In this document: in pieces, positions 1 to 12,049 of the stretch
How the letters are laid out: every line of letters starts with the position of its first letter
Position numbering within the stretch: position 1 is the first letter of the stretch
Origin: Undaria pinnatifida
Taxonomy: Eukaryota; Sar; Phaeophyceae; Laminariales; Alariaceae
Length of the DNA: 64,000 bases
Assembly (NCBI GenBank): GCA_012845835.1
Contig: JABAKD010000028.1
Coordinates: forward strand, 6,806,296-6,870,295
Direction of reading: 5' to 3'
The notes under the pieces: generated by a model
Databases searched by the model: none
What the model was told of the DNA's origin: nothing
The model's input: the letters and a program-made list of their open reading frames with translations, nothing else
Program-made: the position numbers and the translations under genes

Positions 1-640
1 AGGACTACATACTACCAAGTACACGATACTGTACGTAACCGCCGTTGTGCTTCTCGTCATTTGCTTTATTCACACCGCCAATCTCGCCAACCACAAAAAA
101 CAAGCAACATCCCTGTCCGTGACAGCGAGAGCTCGCGCCGTGCGATGCGTGACAGGCCCTCTGTGTACGTTAGTATCGTACTTTGAGTAAGATGTGCTGA
201 GAGTCCCAAAAGTGTTCCATAAAATATACCGGTACTTGGTGCGTACCTGCAAGTATTATGCCGGGTTTGTCTGCGGTACGTACGTCCGGGACAATTCGTC
301 GCCATATACCCAGGCAGTCTGCATCACGAGTACTGCTGCTGTACTGCTGTTGCAGACTTCGAGTAGAGCTGTGGAGCAGGTGTCGACTAACTGAAAAGCG
401 TTCCGATACATGGACTTCACCTACTGCTGCTTCTGGTGCTGCTGCTGGTGCAGAGCCTCCAGGACCACACTGCTGTCAGCAACTTACACGAGGAAACGCC
501 AAGAAAAAACATACCAGGTGCCAGTGATACGTGTTATCACCTCTGATGCTACCGCTGCTATACACGCCCACTCACGAGGACTGCAGCAAAAACCTACCCA
601 CGAGTACTCTCATACTACTGCTCGTACGTACTGGTAATGA
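1..640. other. No gene recognised
   Basis: Only short overlapping open frames occur on both strands and none resembles a known domain. There are many CTG/CAG-type trinucleotide stretches around 330-470. I see no convincing exon, RNA gene or complete repeat element here. Confidence 0.4.
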
Positions 641-647
641 CAAACCA

Positions 648-1115
648 TTATGGCTGTGGTAAGATACCTGCTGCTCGCTGCGGCGACCTTTGCCTCGCAC
701 TTCCAGAGGAGCGGGACAAGTCGCCCGAAGACGACCCCGACGACCCCCGACGCAGACGGGTCGCGCCAGCGGCAGGGGCCGCCGAGTCCTCCCTCGCCTG
801 CTGCTGTAGTGCCGCGACGTTGTTGATAGGTCTGGGCATGACCGTGACATTGGGGGTGGAAGCGGAGGGTAGGGTTGGGACGGGTTCAGCATTCTCAGCG
901 GTGGGCGGTCTGCTGAGCCGAGCGATCTCCTCCTCTAGAGAGGAGTCCATGATTTCGGTGGGGGTGAAGGGCGGCAGCGGCGCTCGGGGAGTGTCTCTCC
1001 CAGGTATGAAGGTGTGCGCTCGTTTGCGCAGAGAGAGGGACAGTCGCCACCGACGGAGGCTGCTACCGCTGCTGCTGTTGTTGCTGCTGCTGCCGCCGCA
1101 ACGTGGAGCAATCAA
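648..1115 (-). CDS. Probable 3'-terminal exon, disordered S/P/R-rich protein
   Basis: The frame is open on the minus strand from about 1115 to a stop at 648. The open frame begins at a TTG codon, so the true exon start is probably a splice acceptor or the internal ATG whose protein starts MDSSLEEEIARLSRPP. The product is hydrophilic, rich in Ser, Pro, Ala and Arg, and ends in an SRSSGSARQRSPQ-type tail, which suggests a disordered or RS-like C-terminus. The opposite strand is also open over almost the same span (637-1128), but reads as poly-Leu and Cys-rich sequence that looks less like a protein. No family was recognised. The + strand start at 1397 would make this a divergent gene pair. Confidence 0.4.
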   Translation of the reverse strand: MIAPRCGGSSSNNSSSGSSLRRWRLSLSLRKRAHTFIPGRDTPRAPLPPFTPTEIMDSSLEEEIARLSRPPTAENAEPVPTLPSASTPNVTVMPRPINNVAALQQQAREDSAAPAAGATRLRRGSSGSSSGDLSRSSGSARQRSPQRAAGILPQP

Positions 1116-1396
1116 TCAATGTTCTTGAAAATGAAAATTGAGGTTTTATAAAACACGAGAAGCGTTTTTTAAAGGGGCTATTTTATGTTTAAATCTCACG
1201 TGAGCGTCGCGCGCCGGCCACCTCCCCCCCAACCAACTAAACACAAACCACGCAAACATCTAGCCCACGGGACTGACCACTGTATAACGCAACAAGCCGA
1301 GAAGGAGGGCCTGGAGCTGGGATCGTGCTTGTGGCAAGAGAACGCAGCAGAAGCAGCAGAGTGGCAACATCAACGGCATCAGCAGTTATAGTCAGC

Positions 1397-1486
1397 ATGT
1401 CTGCCTCAAAGTCTAAGCTACGGATGGAGCTCTTCAGCGAAGCCAAAGCCCACTGGGCTGCTCAGCACAGACAGATTTTTTGTCAG
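1397..1486 (+). CDS. Candidate first exon of a + strand gene
   Basis: An ATG at 1397 opens a 30-codon exon (starts MSASKSKLRMELFSEAKAHW) that ends CAG at a strong donor, GTGGGT, at 1487. The intron phase is 0. The peptide is a charged amphipathic helix with no hydrophobic segment and no recognised domain. The next exon is not certain; the phase-0 acceptor of the exon at 13697 is compatible, but this would need a 12-kb intron. The ATG sits 280 bp from the minus-strand candidate exon, so a shared bidirectional promoter is possible. Confidence 0.4.
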
Positions 1487-2735
1487 GTGGGTTGGTCTGT
1501 GTGGGGGTTGCTGCGCGCTGTGTGTGCGAGCTGTGCTTGGCGTGGGGTATCGTGCCGCGAGGGCAAACATGTAACGAGCGGCAGAGAGAGGAACGGAGAG
1601 AGCTCACCGTTACAAGTAGTTCTGCTGAATTGAGAATCGCCACTTCCTTCGTGCAGACTGCTGCGGCGGTTCTGCTGTTGTCGTTTGATGTTTTCGTTGT
1701 GACTGCTGTTTGCCAGCTGCTGGCTGTTGTACGCGTTATTACGTGGCTGTAGTTGGCATGATGCACGTGTTGGTTGAGCAGCAGTCTAAATATGCATCAT
1801 GCATACCTGAGACTCGTTGATGATGGCCATTACATACACCGCACCATGCATCAGGTTTGTTCCGCAGACCACCAGCAACAACAGACGACAACAACCAACG
1901 GTGCGGGTGTACCAGGTACACACCTTTGTATCTGCTATGGGCTATTACGGGCGGGGGCATGACGAGGCCGTCTGTCATGCCCTATAGAGTCGCATTTCGG
2001 CGAGGACCTGCTCGTAGAGTCAGTCTAGTAGTCTATTATGGATGCAATTGTTCCGCACATACATTCGCATTTCGCACCCCACCGCGTTGGACGTTGGAAC
2101 CTACACGCACAATATACAATATTGCACACGTTTATTCGACCAATGGGTAGGTACGATGGCAACATGGCAACATGGCGACAATGCTATGAATGTACGTACA
2201 GCTGAAATAGGTCACTTTGGACGCCTACGCACGCGTACCGCAGCAGTAGCAGCGTACTACTGCAGCACCAGAGCGCAGGACACCCACGAGTGAGGCATGC
2301 TGGCTCTCACCCAGGCTGCACTTCCTGTCTGGGAAAGCGGTGCATTCTGCGCCGAACTCATTTTTCTCCGAGTGGAACGGCTCCATAATTATTTCCTTCC
2401 TGCAAAAGTATCAGCTTTTGGCATTTTCGTGCTCGTTTTTCTTATTTTGTGTGTGACGCAGCAGTAGTCATCAGATACCAGACACCAGATAGTACGTAAA
2501 CGTGCGAGATGTATACGGTTATCATATCTCGCCTGACCTCGCAAGCGCAGGAACCGACCTAAAGGAACAGTCCACTCGTCTTCTTGCGGGAGATACGAGA
2601 TAGTTCGTGCAACAAAGGTACATACCATACCATACCGGCATACCATAATGTGTTTCGGACGGCTCCTTAAAATGTACTGGTAACTGACACATATATACAT
2701 TGTCGAAGAACACACACAAGCTCGTGTGCACCGGT

Positions 2736-2825
2736 TGACGCCTTCACAACTGGATGCCCCTTTTTGGGGACAAAAAATTACTTGAATTTAGTATAGGAAG
2801 GGATTTTGGGGCTCTAAAAGGGGGC
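2736..2825. repeat. Short interspersed repeat family C, copy 1
   Basis: A block of about 90 bp reads 'cttcacaactggatgcccc', then a T/G tract, then 'acttgaatttagtatag' and a G-rich end. Related blocks occur at 14517-14590 and 23369-23460. The function is unknown and no terminal repeats were found. Confidence 0.6.
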
Positions 2826-5111
2826 AACGTGCAGTTGATGATACGATCAGTTGGGCACTCCTCTTCCTCTCTGCCCCTGAACTTGGCATGTACTACGTCG
2901 TAGGTAGATTGAGAGCCCTGAGCACACTATAGCTAGTACACTCTCGTTCCTCTCATGTGAAAGAGTCCCGCCAGCAACCCAGCCTGACAGTTCCACGGGA
3001 AAGCAATATCGGGGGCGGCTGTACTGTTCTAAAGTTGAGTTCGCCCACGCTGGGGGTTCAGCAGAAGGTTCTGAGAATTTTCTGAGCTCCTAACATGAGG
3101 ATATCCTGTCAATTTCTCACCCGAAGCGTGACCCAAGATATTCGTTCGCGCAACCCGACCAAACGTTTCTGTGATATTCGTTCGCGCAACCCCACCAACG
3201 TTTCTTTGCGCCGGTCTTGGAAAAAAACAACGTAGTCGTGATGCTATCACACTATTAATAGCCGATAGTTGCACAGGAGGAGCTATCGCGCTATCGCCGG
3301 TCAGAAGCCGGCCAGAAAAAGAAAAATTAACCCCGAAACTTCATCCCCTTCCCTTGGCATGGCTCAGCTTGTGTCGGGCACATCTTTTTCTCAAGTATAT
3401 CTAGCCAGGCGTCAGTATCCCGGTTTCTTGTGAGGTGGCCGGTGCTCTGTACCTCGTGTTCCGTCGTTCGAAACGAAAACCAGATTCGAGAGTAGGGGTG
3501 AAAAAGCTTGGAAGAAAGTAAACTGAATGGCCAGAAGATCGAAAGGAAGGACATTATTCGGGGCAGTCCTCGGGAAAATTCCCGACGGTCGCAGGAATCG
3601 TGGTGAATCAACCATCACAACGTTGCTAGCGAGGAGTAAACAATGGCAGAAGCAGGATTAGCAAGACCAAACCACGACGACTCGAAGGACGTTTTTTTTT
3701 TTTTTTCAACGTGTGGGAAGCGTGATATGGCGACGGGAATTCCACCGCGGGAATTGATTTTCGAATTCCCCGAGGTGTAATTCCCGAGATCATATACCGC
3801 GGTTCCTACTTCGTGAAAAGAAAAACACCCTCATTCGATTCGCCGCGTTGGGTCTTCCTTACAGTACTTTTGCTGTTGTTTATTCCTCAGTGGCAACTCT
3901 GTTATGGTCGATTTACCGCGAGTCCACGACCCCCGGGAGTCTTCCCGAGGACTGCCCTGCAATTATGTCAACCTTCTTCGACGATGAATCTTGTCATTTT
4001 GTTGTTGCTGTGGCCATCAGTTTACTTTTGCATATCATATCATCTCGCTGGAGGTTTAACTCTGGCAGCGGCCTTCTGCATTCGTTTTGGACAAGCTGCG
4101 GCCTCAGGTTTCGTTCCCCTTCTCCCTCACGGTGCCTGCCCCCACTTTTGTCGCACATGCGGTGTAGGGCCCGGTATAACCATTCCCGCTGTCCCGAGAT
4201 TTTTATCGTTTTTTTCCCGACACTCGCGCTTTCGCCTCCCCATCGACGGGGGCCTAATTTATTTCTGCCACAACATAGTGTGGCCACCCGCCTTATAACA
4301 CGAATTACGATGCTCTTCTGCGGACAAAATTCGGTTTTCCTGCTACGCGGAGAGTGCAAACGCCGAGCGAGGCGTTTACGTTGTGGAACGATCTCGACGA
4401 GGTAAGGAAAACATGACATCGAAGTATTTTGTCGGACGATTTTTTTTCCCAAAGCCACGGTTCTTTTGGTTGTGTGTGCCCCCCCTTTTTTTTTGGAGAG
4501 ATTTCACCGCCCCCCCCCTCCGTAAATTCATCCAAGTGGTGTTTTTTTCCTTCTCGCTTGCGTGTGAAACTCGTAACAGCAGTATATATGTGCTGTTCCT
4601 GACTAAGGTCGGTACCTTCAGTTTCGAGTTTCAGGCGAGAGATATACCGTTACTTCTGCTGCTGTGTTCGCGGTATGATACATTGGCACCCGAGTTACCA
4701 GATTGTTTCCCCCGACAATTACTATTCTGTTGCTATACGGTACCGGGCATCCACTGGCTGTACTGCTGTGTTAAGATACAGGAACGCTGGCTCAAGCTGG
4801 ATACTCGTACATTGTTTGAGATGGCGGTGTGTTCTACACTGACTTGAATGTTGTGGCTGCCACTGTTCTCAGTTTCCTGGAAACAAATACTATGATAGCT
4901 TTCGTAGCCGTCGTTTTCTTAGTGTTGATATGAATAGCGGTCCTGTGCTGTTCCCGTTCACTGGTTGCCGGTCACCGCCGCCGGAATGTTGCGCGCTTCG
5001 CTGCGGCAGTGGTCTTGAGCCGACACGGCGCTTCTTGATGCTATGGTATATGCTTGCACATGATATACATATAATAGACGCAGGCTACAGTAGGGGGGGG
5101 GCATGGCAAGA

Positions 5112-5232
5112 GGGGGGCGTACTCATTGGTTGCTTGCCTTAGTCGTTTGACCATTGACCACGCATCCCTTTCGAGACGGAGCACCGTTCCTACTCCTAAT
5201 AGAGACACCTCCAACATTTGGGCGCTCATTCA
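5112..5232 (+). repeat. Poly-G-headed repeat family A, copy 1
   Basis: The block starts with a G run followed by GCGTACTCATT and continues through TTGACCATTGACCACGC and GGAGCACCGTTCCTACTCC to an end near GGGCGCTCATT. Near-identical copies occur at 16851-16985 and 54576-54705, with shorter or reversed copies at 48779-48838, 52020-52085, 59530-59640 and 60250-60325. No coding capacity is seen; it is probably a non-autonomous element. Confidence 0.7.
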
Positions 5233-5324
5233 GGCTACGGCAGGGACGCAGCTACTTACAATCCTCGAACTGCAGCACTAGCTGCACGTCGCACGAATAC
5301 GGTTCACGCTTACGCGCGCGCAAT

Positions 5325-5540
5325 CAAAAGGGAGGTGCGGTCTTTTGCGGTTGGTCCGACAACGCTTTTCACCCTCACGCACTAATGCCCTGATAGTAGC
5401 GTGTGGCTTGCTATTTAGTGCCCAATCGAACTGGAGGTGTGATCTGCTGGATTGGTCTGACAGCGCCTTTGACCCTTAAGCACTAAAACCCTGATGATAG
5501 CGTGTGGTCGTGCAATTTAGTGCTGCAGGTCTAGGACTGC
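5325..5540 (+). repeat. Tandem duplication, about 120-bp unit
   Basis: Two successive copies share the order GGAGGTG, TTGGTCYGACARCGC, GCACTAAWRCCCTGAT, AGCGTGTGG and TTTAGTGC. The ends resemble the TTTAGTGC-containing blocks at 24.4-24.6 kb and 63.8-64.0 kb. No gene lies here. Confidence 0.55.
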
Positions 5541-5756
5541 AAGAAGGTCGGTCTCGGCCTAACGGCAGGCTGGGGTGTACCTAATTTTGCTGGGGGCCCT
5601 CGCTTGAGGAGCTCCATGTTGCGTTCCTCTTGAGCGGAACTAATGAATTGCCAACCCCCCCTAACCAAAACAAAAGGAAATGATGTAACTTGCTAATTAC
5701 TGGTACGTTACATTACCCCGCCTTGTATTATGTATTTTTTATGTGTATTGCACAGC

Positions 5757-6410
5757 TGGTCGCCCCGGTGGTCTAGTGGTCACGCTCAAATACTACTACC
5801 GTTGGTCTTGAGTTCGATTCCCACCGTGGAGATATTTGACTTTTTTAGTTGCAAAAATGCAGCAATATGGATCAACTGCTGAGGGCGCCTAGCAGCGTGG
5901 GTAGGTACAATTCGACGCGCGTCGACGAGGGAAGAAAATGCTGAATTGTTCTTGCGATAAAATTGAAGGCACATACCGAAGTGGGGAGGGAAAAGAATGG
6001 CCCACTTTTTTTCTTATTCTTTTTTTCTCACCCTACTACTTTCCAGCCTCTGGACAAGCCGTGGCCACAGGTGTCGTCCCTTCTTCCCCCGGTTCTTGCC
6101 TTCATTTTTTATCGAGCATAGGGTTCAGCAATCCCACTACTCGTCGACTCTTCATCTAGCGTTGCTAACCCACGCGCTCGCTCTCCGCAAGTCAATTTGT
6201 GCAAGAGAACGCCCCTACGAATTTATACGAGTATGCACTCGGGGGGACTCGAACTCACGAAACTGACCTATACCTGGCTCGAGAATAACCTGATTCGCCA
6301 CCGGGCCCACTATGTGACCCCGGATCTGAGTTGCTGCTGGGAGGGAGGGCGAGAGTAGAGCGAGGAAAATAAACGGGATGGGAAAAACAAAAAAAAAATG
6401 TCACCCATCC
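5757..6410 (+). mobile_element. tRNA-derived SINE (type 1), interrupted by another SINE
   Basis: The head carries pol III box A-like (GGTCTAGTGGTCACGC) and box B-like (GAGTTCGATTC) motifs at 5766-5816. The ends of the tRNA-like part do not pair into an acceptor stem, so this is a tRNA-derived element rather than a tRNA gene. The body (GACGAGGGAAGAAAATGCTG, CACATACCGAAGTGGGGAGG) continues after a 300-bp interruption with TATGTGACCCCGGATCTGA and ends in an A-rich tail near 6400. An uninterrupted relative of the body lies at 28150-28345. That comparison shows the interrupting sequence (6006-6303) is an insertion. Confidence 0.7.
6006..6303 (-). mobile_element. SINE (type 2), reverse orientation, nested inside type 1
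   Basis: In reverse complement this has a tRNA-like head with box B GAGTTCGAGTCC, a body shared with the copy at 26566-26860, and a terminal A tract (T tract at 6006-6012 on +). The sequence GGCCCAC flanks it on both sides (5999-6005 and 6304-6310), a likely 7-bp target-site duplication. This is the expected signature of target-primed insertion by a LINE reverse transcriptase. Related 3' fragments occur near 25030-25170 and 61590-61690. Confidence 0.75.
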
Positions 6411-7128
6411 ACCGACTCTTGAGAGAAATGATTTTACAGCCCGATGGATCATCCTATGGCCTACTTGTTCGTAAAGAACAAATTTATAAAACACCTGGGG
6501 TAAAACCTGTTAACACCCCTAATGCTAATGGCATTCCACCGACCGGGGGTGGTGCCTCAGTAAACCCCCTTTCCAACCACTAGCGTTTTCCTGGTCTACT
6601 GGCAGATGCATTCTCCCCACATTGGACGTGGCAGTCCTCAAACGGGTCAGCATCCCGCACATTTATACTGCTGTAGCCCAAGAATCAACCGAGATATTGT
6701 CGCGAAGACCTAACAGTGTGGCCGCCGGGATCTTGGGGGGTAGTTTTTACGCTCTCTCATTGGCCGAGGGCTATGTGGTGGTCCGAACATCGGAATCGTA
6801 AATAGTTTTCCAAAAGCGGCGCAGCCGCGTTTTCTCGCCCATTTCTAGCCCGTTTTGGGTCCGGGTTGGGGTCAGGGTCAGGGTCAGGGCTAAGGGGTGG
6901 GTTGGGTCTACGCTCGTACCTCTGTCCCACCAGGAAGTGCTTTCTGCTCGCAAACGCGAACAGCTCACCGCCCCAAAGATCCGGGCGGGCCAACTTGTTA
7001 GGTGAGCTCGATATTGTTTATAAATAGAACGTTCTGGCGCCCTAGCTTGTGGCATCTTAACGCCTATCCGCACGTCCACATTGCCCACCTACACACGAGA
7101 ACCGTCAAAGAAAAGTGCGAGCAGACCT

Positions 7129-8269
7129 GGAAAATACCGGTACCAGAAACTTCAAGTTCAGTACGACATCAATACCGATACCGGACACCTCGGTAAGTTC
7201 GGTACGACATCAATACCGGTACCGGACACTTCGGTAACTTCGGTACATCAATACCGGTACCGGCGGTACCGGTATGCACGTATGTACCGGAGCCAGTAGC
7301 GGTATCGGTACAACACCAACCGGTACCAGATACTTCAGACGTTTGGCACAACATCAACCCGGTACCGGACACTTCGGTACGTTTGGCACGATATCAACCC
7401 TTTTCCACCACATTGTGACGTCATCCCTTGGAGCTTTGGCTCCAGGCAGCACTTCAAGCCACGTACACCCCGGTCCCCAAGCATCTTCCAGTACGCTCGG
7501 TATACCGAGACTCTAAGCACTCATGAGCAAGGGCGCAACTTCCCAGAATGAGGTGGCCTGCAGCAGTGATGCCACCGCTTCTGGTGGCGCGTCATCTTCG
7601 CCAGCTCCACATACACCAACGCCGGCGGCAGAAGTTATCGACGTGGACGCGGAAAAGAAAGCCGCGCCTTTAATTTTTCCTGCGCCGGTGTACAACTCGC
7701 TCACGGGAGACGTGTACGAGTTGCCGGCGGAGACGATCAAAGCCGTCGATGGTTTCCCGGTGCCGGCCGGTTTTCGGAGGGGAGGGGAGCGTGAAGCCTC
7801 GTTTATGTGCTCGATTGGCGTGTTCGTCGAAACGATCGACGAGAAGACGGCGCCCTGCTGATAATCCAAAGGGTACCTTACCTTTTGAACAGCATATCAA
7901 GAAAAAGATCAAATATGAGAAAAATATTGAAAATATAAGAACCCTTATAATTCCATTCAATTATATACCTCAGCGGGTACCCTCGGCCAACACCGGATTT
8001 GGTCTGTACATGTACCGCCATTAATGTCCAGTTTATGTACCTAAGCGCAGGTGTGCGTCGGTACCTTGCCGGCGGTATATACCGCTGGTACTGCCGGTAT
8101 ATGTGTTCAAGTGAGTGCCGGTACCGGTACCGGTACCGGTACAGACTTTCGTACCGGTACCTGACGCTTCAGTAAATTCGGTACGGCATCAATACCGGTA
8201 CCGGAAACATCTGTAAGTTCGGTACGACATCAATACCGGTACCGAGAATACCGGCACCGTACCGAACAC
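7129..8269 (+). mobile_element. GTACC-repeat TIR element, copy 1 (left end missing)
   Basis: A short left array of a 41-bp repeat rich in GGTACCGG (about 7129-7400), a central ORF (7523-7863) and a right array (about 8110-8250) end at GCACCGTACCGAACAC (8254-8269). That terminus differs by one base from the right terminal inverted repeat of copy 2 at 36205-37995. The left inverted repeat seen in copy 2 is absent, so this copy is truncated or rearranged. The central region is highly similar between copies. Confidence 0.75.
7523..7863 (+). CDS. Element-borne ORF, small unknown protein (112 aa)
   Basis: The ATG at 7523 starts MSKGATSQNEVACSSDATAS. A Ser/Ala/Pro-rich N-terminal third is followed by a more ordered part containing VIDVDAEKKAAPL, PAPVYNSLTGDVYELPAETI and FVETIDEKTAPC. 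I recognise no family. In copy 2 (36852-37190) the C-terminal two thirds are conserved in frame. An in-frame stop lies just upstream of the ATG here, whereas copy 2 is open further upstream. It has no membrane segment or signal peptide. It is too small for a transposase, so it is either an accessory protein of the element or a captured gene fragment. Confidence 0.5.
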
Positions 8270-9399
8270 ACCACCCTTAATATATTTTACTCGCTACATT
8301 GCGCACTGCCTCTGTTGAATGAATGGTTGTTGCACAGGGTACACGTTTGTCTCTGCTGAAAGCAGGGCTGTCGCCCATTGCGCGTTAAACACCTCCTAAT
8401 ACCTTCCGAGGACACGTAATAGGTATTACTACATGTTTCCCATCACAGCAACCGCAGTAGAGGACACATTCTACAGTAATATCACGCAAAAAGAATGGCG
8501 TAAAATCATAGAATAATAAACTCGATATTTGGGAGCCGGTGTACCTAGATCAATGCAGAACACGCACTATCAATCAACTAATCAACTAAGAAACTAACTT
8601 GGTCAAGCATGTATGTCTCCTATATACGGCGATCCTGTACTACAGTACTGCTGTACTCGTAGCTGTTCTGCTTGCACCGTAGTTGACCGTACTATAACAA
8701 CAACCATCTCAGCCACAACGGCGGGTCCTCAGCGCCTCAACCGCCACGACAACAAGCATGCCCATCAATCGCGTATTGCGCTGCTCCACCTTCCGGGAAC
8801 TTTCCGCTCCTGTTATTTTTCTATCGTGCAACCAGAGCAGCAGTATGGTTTGAGGTTGCAGCGGTATGCTTTTACTGCTATTCATATTTATATTTACGCT
8901 ACTAGTGTAAGATGAACTATTTTGCCGTAGTGAACATTGTAGAAGGTGCTGCCGTATTCATTTGTAAACTGCTGTACGGCACTGCTGTAGCTCAGCAGCA
9001 TTACAGCAGTGTAGGACCCCCGCTACCCGTTAGACTATGATGTTAGCGTTCAGTGGGAAACATGAAATGCCGGCCCAGCCTGGATTTATTATTTTCGGAT
9101 AGGATGCGCTGTACACTTACTTCAAAATGGAGGCGTCGGGATTCTTGTCTCCTTGAACTCTTGGCGTGACTTTCTTATTCCTAGTGCTATTTTTCTTGGT
9201 AACATACGAAGCAGGCGTCCCGTCCTCTATTGTACCGGTAGGTCACGAGCACTTTTATTAATAGCTCTATCGTACACAGCTCTCTCCCGGTGCGCTTCAC
9301 GGTTCGAGGTTCGAGCAAAGTCGACCGCTTGGCCAGTTGAAGGGTTGGTCTACACAGCCGGCATTGGCCGGCAAGCAGGCAATGCTTCAATCAACCGCT

Positions 9400-9611
9400 G
9401 ATGCTCCAATCAAACGATTTGACGGCCACCGGTGTCCCACCCACCCCGCCGCCCCCGACGGAACTTCGCGCTTGGTGCGGATGCACGCGATATATCCCTG
9501 GTCGGTGAAAACCCGACGTGTTCCATCCCGGTATTGTAGGTATGCGGGAGCCTGTGGTCATACGACAGCGGCCGTGCATGAATTGAATACGCCCCCCCCC
9601 CCCCCCCCCCC
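9400..9611 (+). repeat. Poly-C-ending repeat family B, copy 1
   Basis: The shared core is GGTGAAAACCCGACGTG followed by TCCATCCCGG and a CATGAATTGAATACGCCCC end that runs into a C homopolymer. Copies lie at 47815-47972, 55490-55690 and 59200-59400, and reversed at 17030-17110. The end is the reverse complement of the family A start, so the two families may share a terminus. Confidence 0.65.
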
Positions 9612-10239
9612 GATGCCCCTCTCCAGAAACCCAGCCGCCTATACGCGTCAACCTCGTACAGCTGCGAGCTGCTGCCGTCGTATGTTAGCATCAAATCGCG
9701 ACACTACTTAGCCCCTGCACCGCTGCCTTTGGGAGATAAAAGGCTTGGAAATGGAGCGGGATTGGTATTGCAGTTGGGGAATCTAATTTTTTTGGCCCTG
9801 GGCACAAAATTCTTGCTTTTAGAGGCAGTGCGTGCCCTGCACGAATTTCGATACCTGGCATAAATTACGTGTTTTCATGTATTTTTCGAGCAAAATTCGA
9901 GCCAAAACTCTTACCAGTGGCTTCCAGATGATTCAAGTCGCGTACTGTATGCAACACTTGGGCGGCTGCTATTGCTGCTGCTGCTGTTGCTGCTGCTCTC
10001 TGGCGAAACCTACAGCCGAAAAGCAGCAGAAAAGTTATACCGTTCGTACATGACATGTACGTGCCCGCACGGAGCGCGATGTCATCATCATCCGACGTCG
10101 CGACGTCCACTCTGTACATATAATAGATTTTAGACTTATAGATAGAAATTATATGGGTGATGCGTCTTTCCAAGGCACAGCATCGACGAAGGCCAGAGCA
10201 CAGCGTCCACGACGGCAGCATCCAAGCACGAGTCACCCG

Positions 10240-10277
10240 TAGCGTCAGGGTTAGGGTTAGCGTTAGGGTTGGGGTTG
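10240..10277 (+). repeat. Interstitial telomere-like AGGGTT tract
   Basis: A few degenerate GGGTTA units occur (gtcagggttagggttagcgt and following). A similar short tract lies at 55945-55967. They are too short and degenerate to be a chromosome end. Confidence 0.5.
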
Positions 10278-10817
10278 CCGCCTCCCCGATCATCACCAAC
10301 CACCCTGCGTATGATATGTAGGTCTATCTGTATAGACAGTACTATTGTCACGACTCGAAATCAAAGGTATTTCCTGGAATGAGGCTTTGGTCTAAAATCC
10401 GTAAACACGTTGTTAAGTGAGTTGCGCCGTGCTTGGATGCTGCAGGAGTAGTTAGCTTGTGAAGTGCGGCCGTCGTGGATCCTGTACTTTGGAACGACGC
10501 ACCACCCATATAATAGCCATGTTGTACGATTCTACTATTTCTGAAACCTGTGAGTGTGTATTTAAGTTCTACGCATCAAACTGATATTTCCACCCATCGA
10601 CATCAAGCACAACCAGTGTCCGTGCCGATGCCTCGTACTAGTACGTACCTGGTATAATAGCTACTTGTAATACGAAGAGAGACGAGCTCTGTCGTCAACG
10701 AGACAGACGTACTGGTGTTTCGAAGGGGTTCGGACGGGCCTGGCATAACAGCCCAGACCCCTCCGAACACCCCTTCTCAAAATCAAGCCCACCCAACCCC
10801 GGAGGAGTCGTATTATC

Positions 10818-11450
10818 CCAGGTGCCATCGATGATGGACGTGATACCTTCTGTTAGCCCAATGCCATCCATAGCCAGTTCCTAGGGTCTGCTAGTATGAC
10901 ATTTTTCTTTCTTTTCTTTTCCTTTTTCTTTTTTCTTTTTTTTTCTCTTCTTTTTTCCTTGCTTTCTTGTCTTGTCTTTTCTTGCTCTTCTTGAATTTTT
11001 CTTCTCTTTGCTTGCTTTTTTCGTTCTGTTTCGTTTGTTTCGTTTTTCTCCTCTTTCCTTTCCTTTCCTTTATCTTCCTTTCTTTTCTTTGTTTCTTTTT
11101 CTCCAAATGACTTACGCCTGTCGTGCGTATGCGTAGTGATAAATACTACGTGTAATATATACGTGGTAATTTTCCTTGGGTGGCAATCGGAATATTTGGT
11201 TTCTTCAGGCGTGAGTAGTGAGACGTATGCACCGGCAAGACCTGGCACATCGTAGACTGACTCCCGATTTCACTTTTATATGTTTCTGGTGGAGGCATGA
11301 ATTGCGTCAGCTGTGATATATGCGTGTACCACCTTGGGTTGTGTGTGTGTTTTCCCTGGGGTATTATTCCTCAGCTCCAGAGTGACTGGAGCCTGTCCTG
11401 TGACCACGGACTTGATTATGCGAGTTAATGTGAGAACAACAACAACAACA
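10818..11450 (+). mobile_element. 5'-truncated copy of the LINE 3' end
   Basis: It aligns with 44748-45307, the sequence just downstream of the decayed LINE. Shared blocks include TGCCATCGATG, CCTAGGGTCTG, a long pyrimidine tract, GTGCGTATGCGTAGTGATA, GGAGGCATGAATTGCGTC and CAGCTCCAGAGTGACTGGAG. Both copies end in an (AAC)n tail, typical of LINE 3' ends. ATTATC occurs directly before (10812-10817) and after (11451-11456), a candidate 6-bp target duplication. There is no coding capacity. Confidence 0.7.
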
Positions 11451-12049
11451 ATTATCAACCTATTAATAGTGTTTTTATCATACTAATATCGTATACCTGG
11501 TATACTACGATTATCAATAGCGCTCCCGTATTCGAGAATTTTTGTGGCGGCAGTATGCTCCCGTATACGTACTGATCGTGCATGGGAAAGTTCCTTACAC
11601 TTGGTAGGCTATTATTTCCAGGGCCAACATATCGGTACACCCATGGTAAAAAAAAAACGGGCCAATAATAGAGAGCGGTCAACTCTGATTATCACGGCGT
11701 GTCACGCCCGTACCAACACCTGTGCGATTGTGACGCTTGTACTGAAAACCTGTTGGTCCTCTGTGCCAAAAAAATACAGTATTTTGCGGTGCGCAGATCG
11801 TATCTCCCCGACGGAGGTGTTCACGTCTCTGTAGTTAGGTTTGTTGAAAATATCAAATCATGGAGATGCCCATTGGGAAAATAATGTAAAACCCGAGTAC
11901 TGCTTACTGAGAAAGTTTGGTTCGAAATTTTGAGCTTTTTTTTGGGAGTATTTAGGGATTTTATAGAGGAAGTATAAACAAGGGTTCAGCTAAATTGAAG
12001 GGGTTTCAGCTGCTCACCCGTGCGATTCCATACAGCCAGATGCTATTAA

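Noticed and set aside
5762..5830. tRNA gene
   Set aside because: Box A and box B are present, but the two ends do not form an acceptor stem and the sequence continues into a SINE body that recurs at 28145.
10240..10277. Telomere or chromosome end
   Set aside because: Only a few degenerate AGGGTT units occur, with unique sequence on both sides.
10822..11450. Solo LTR (begins TG, ends CA)
   Set aside because: The TG...CA ends fit, but the second copy lies directly behind a LINE ORF and both end in (AAC)n, so a LINE 3' end explains it better.
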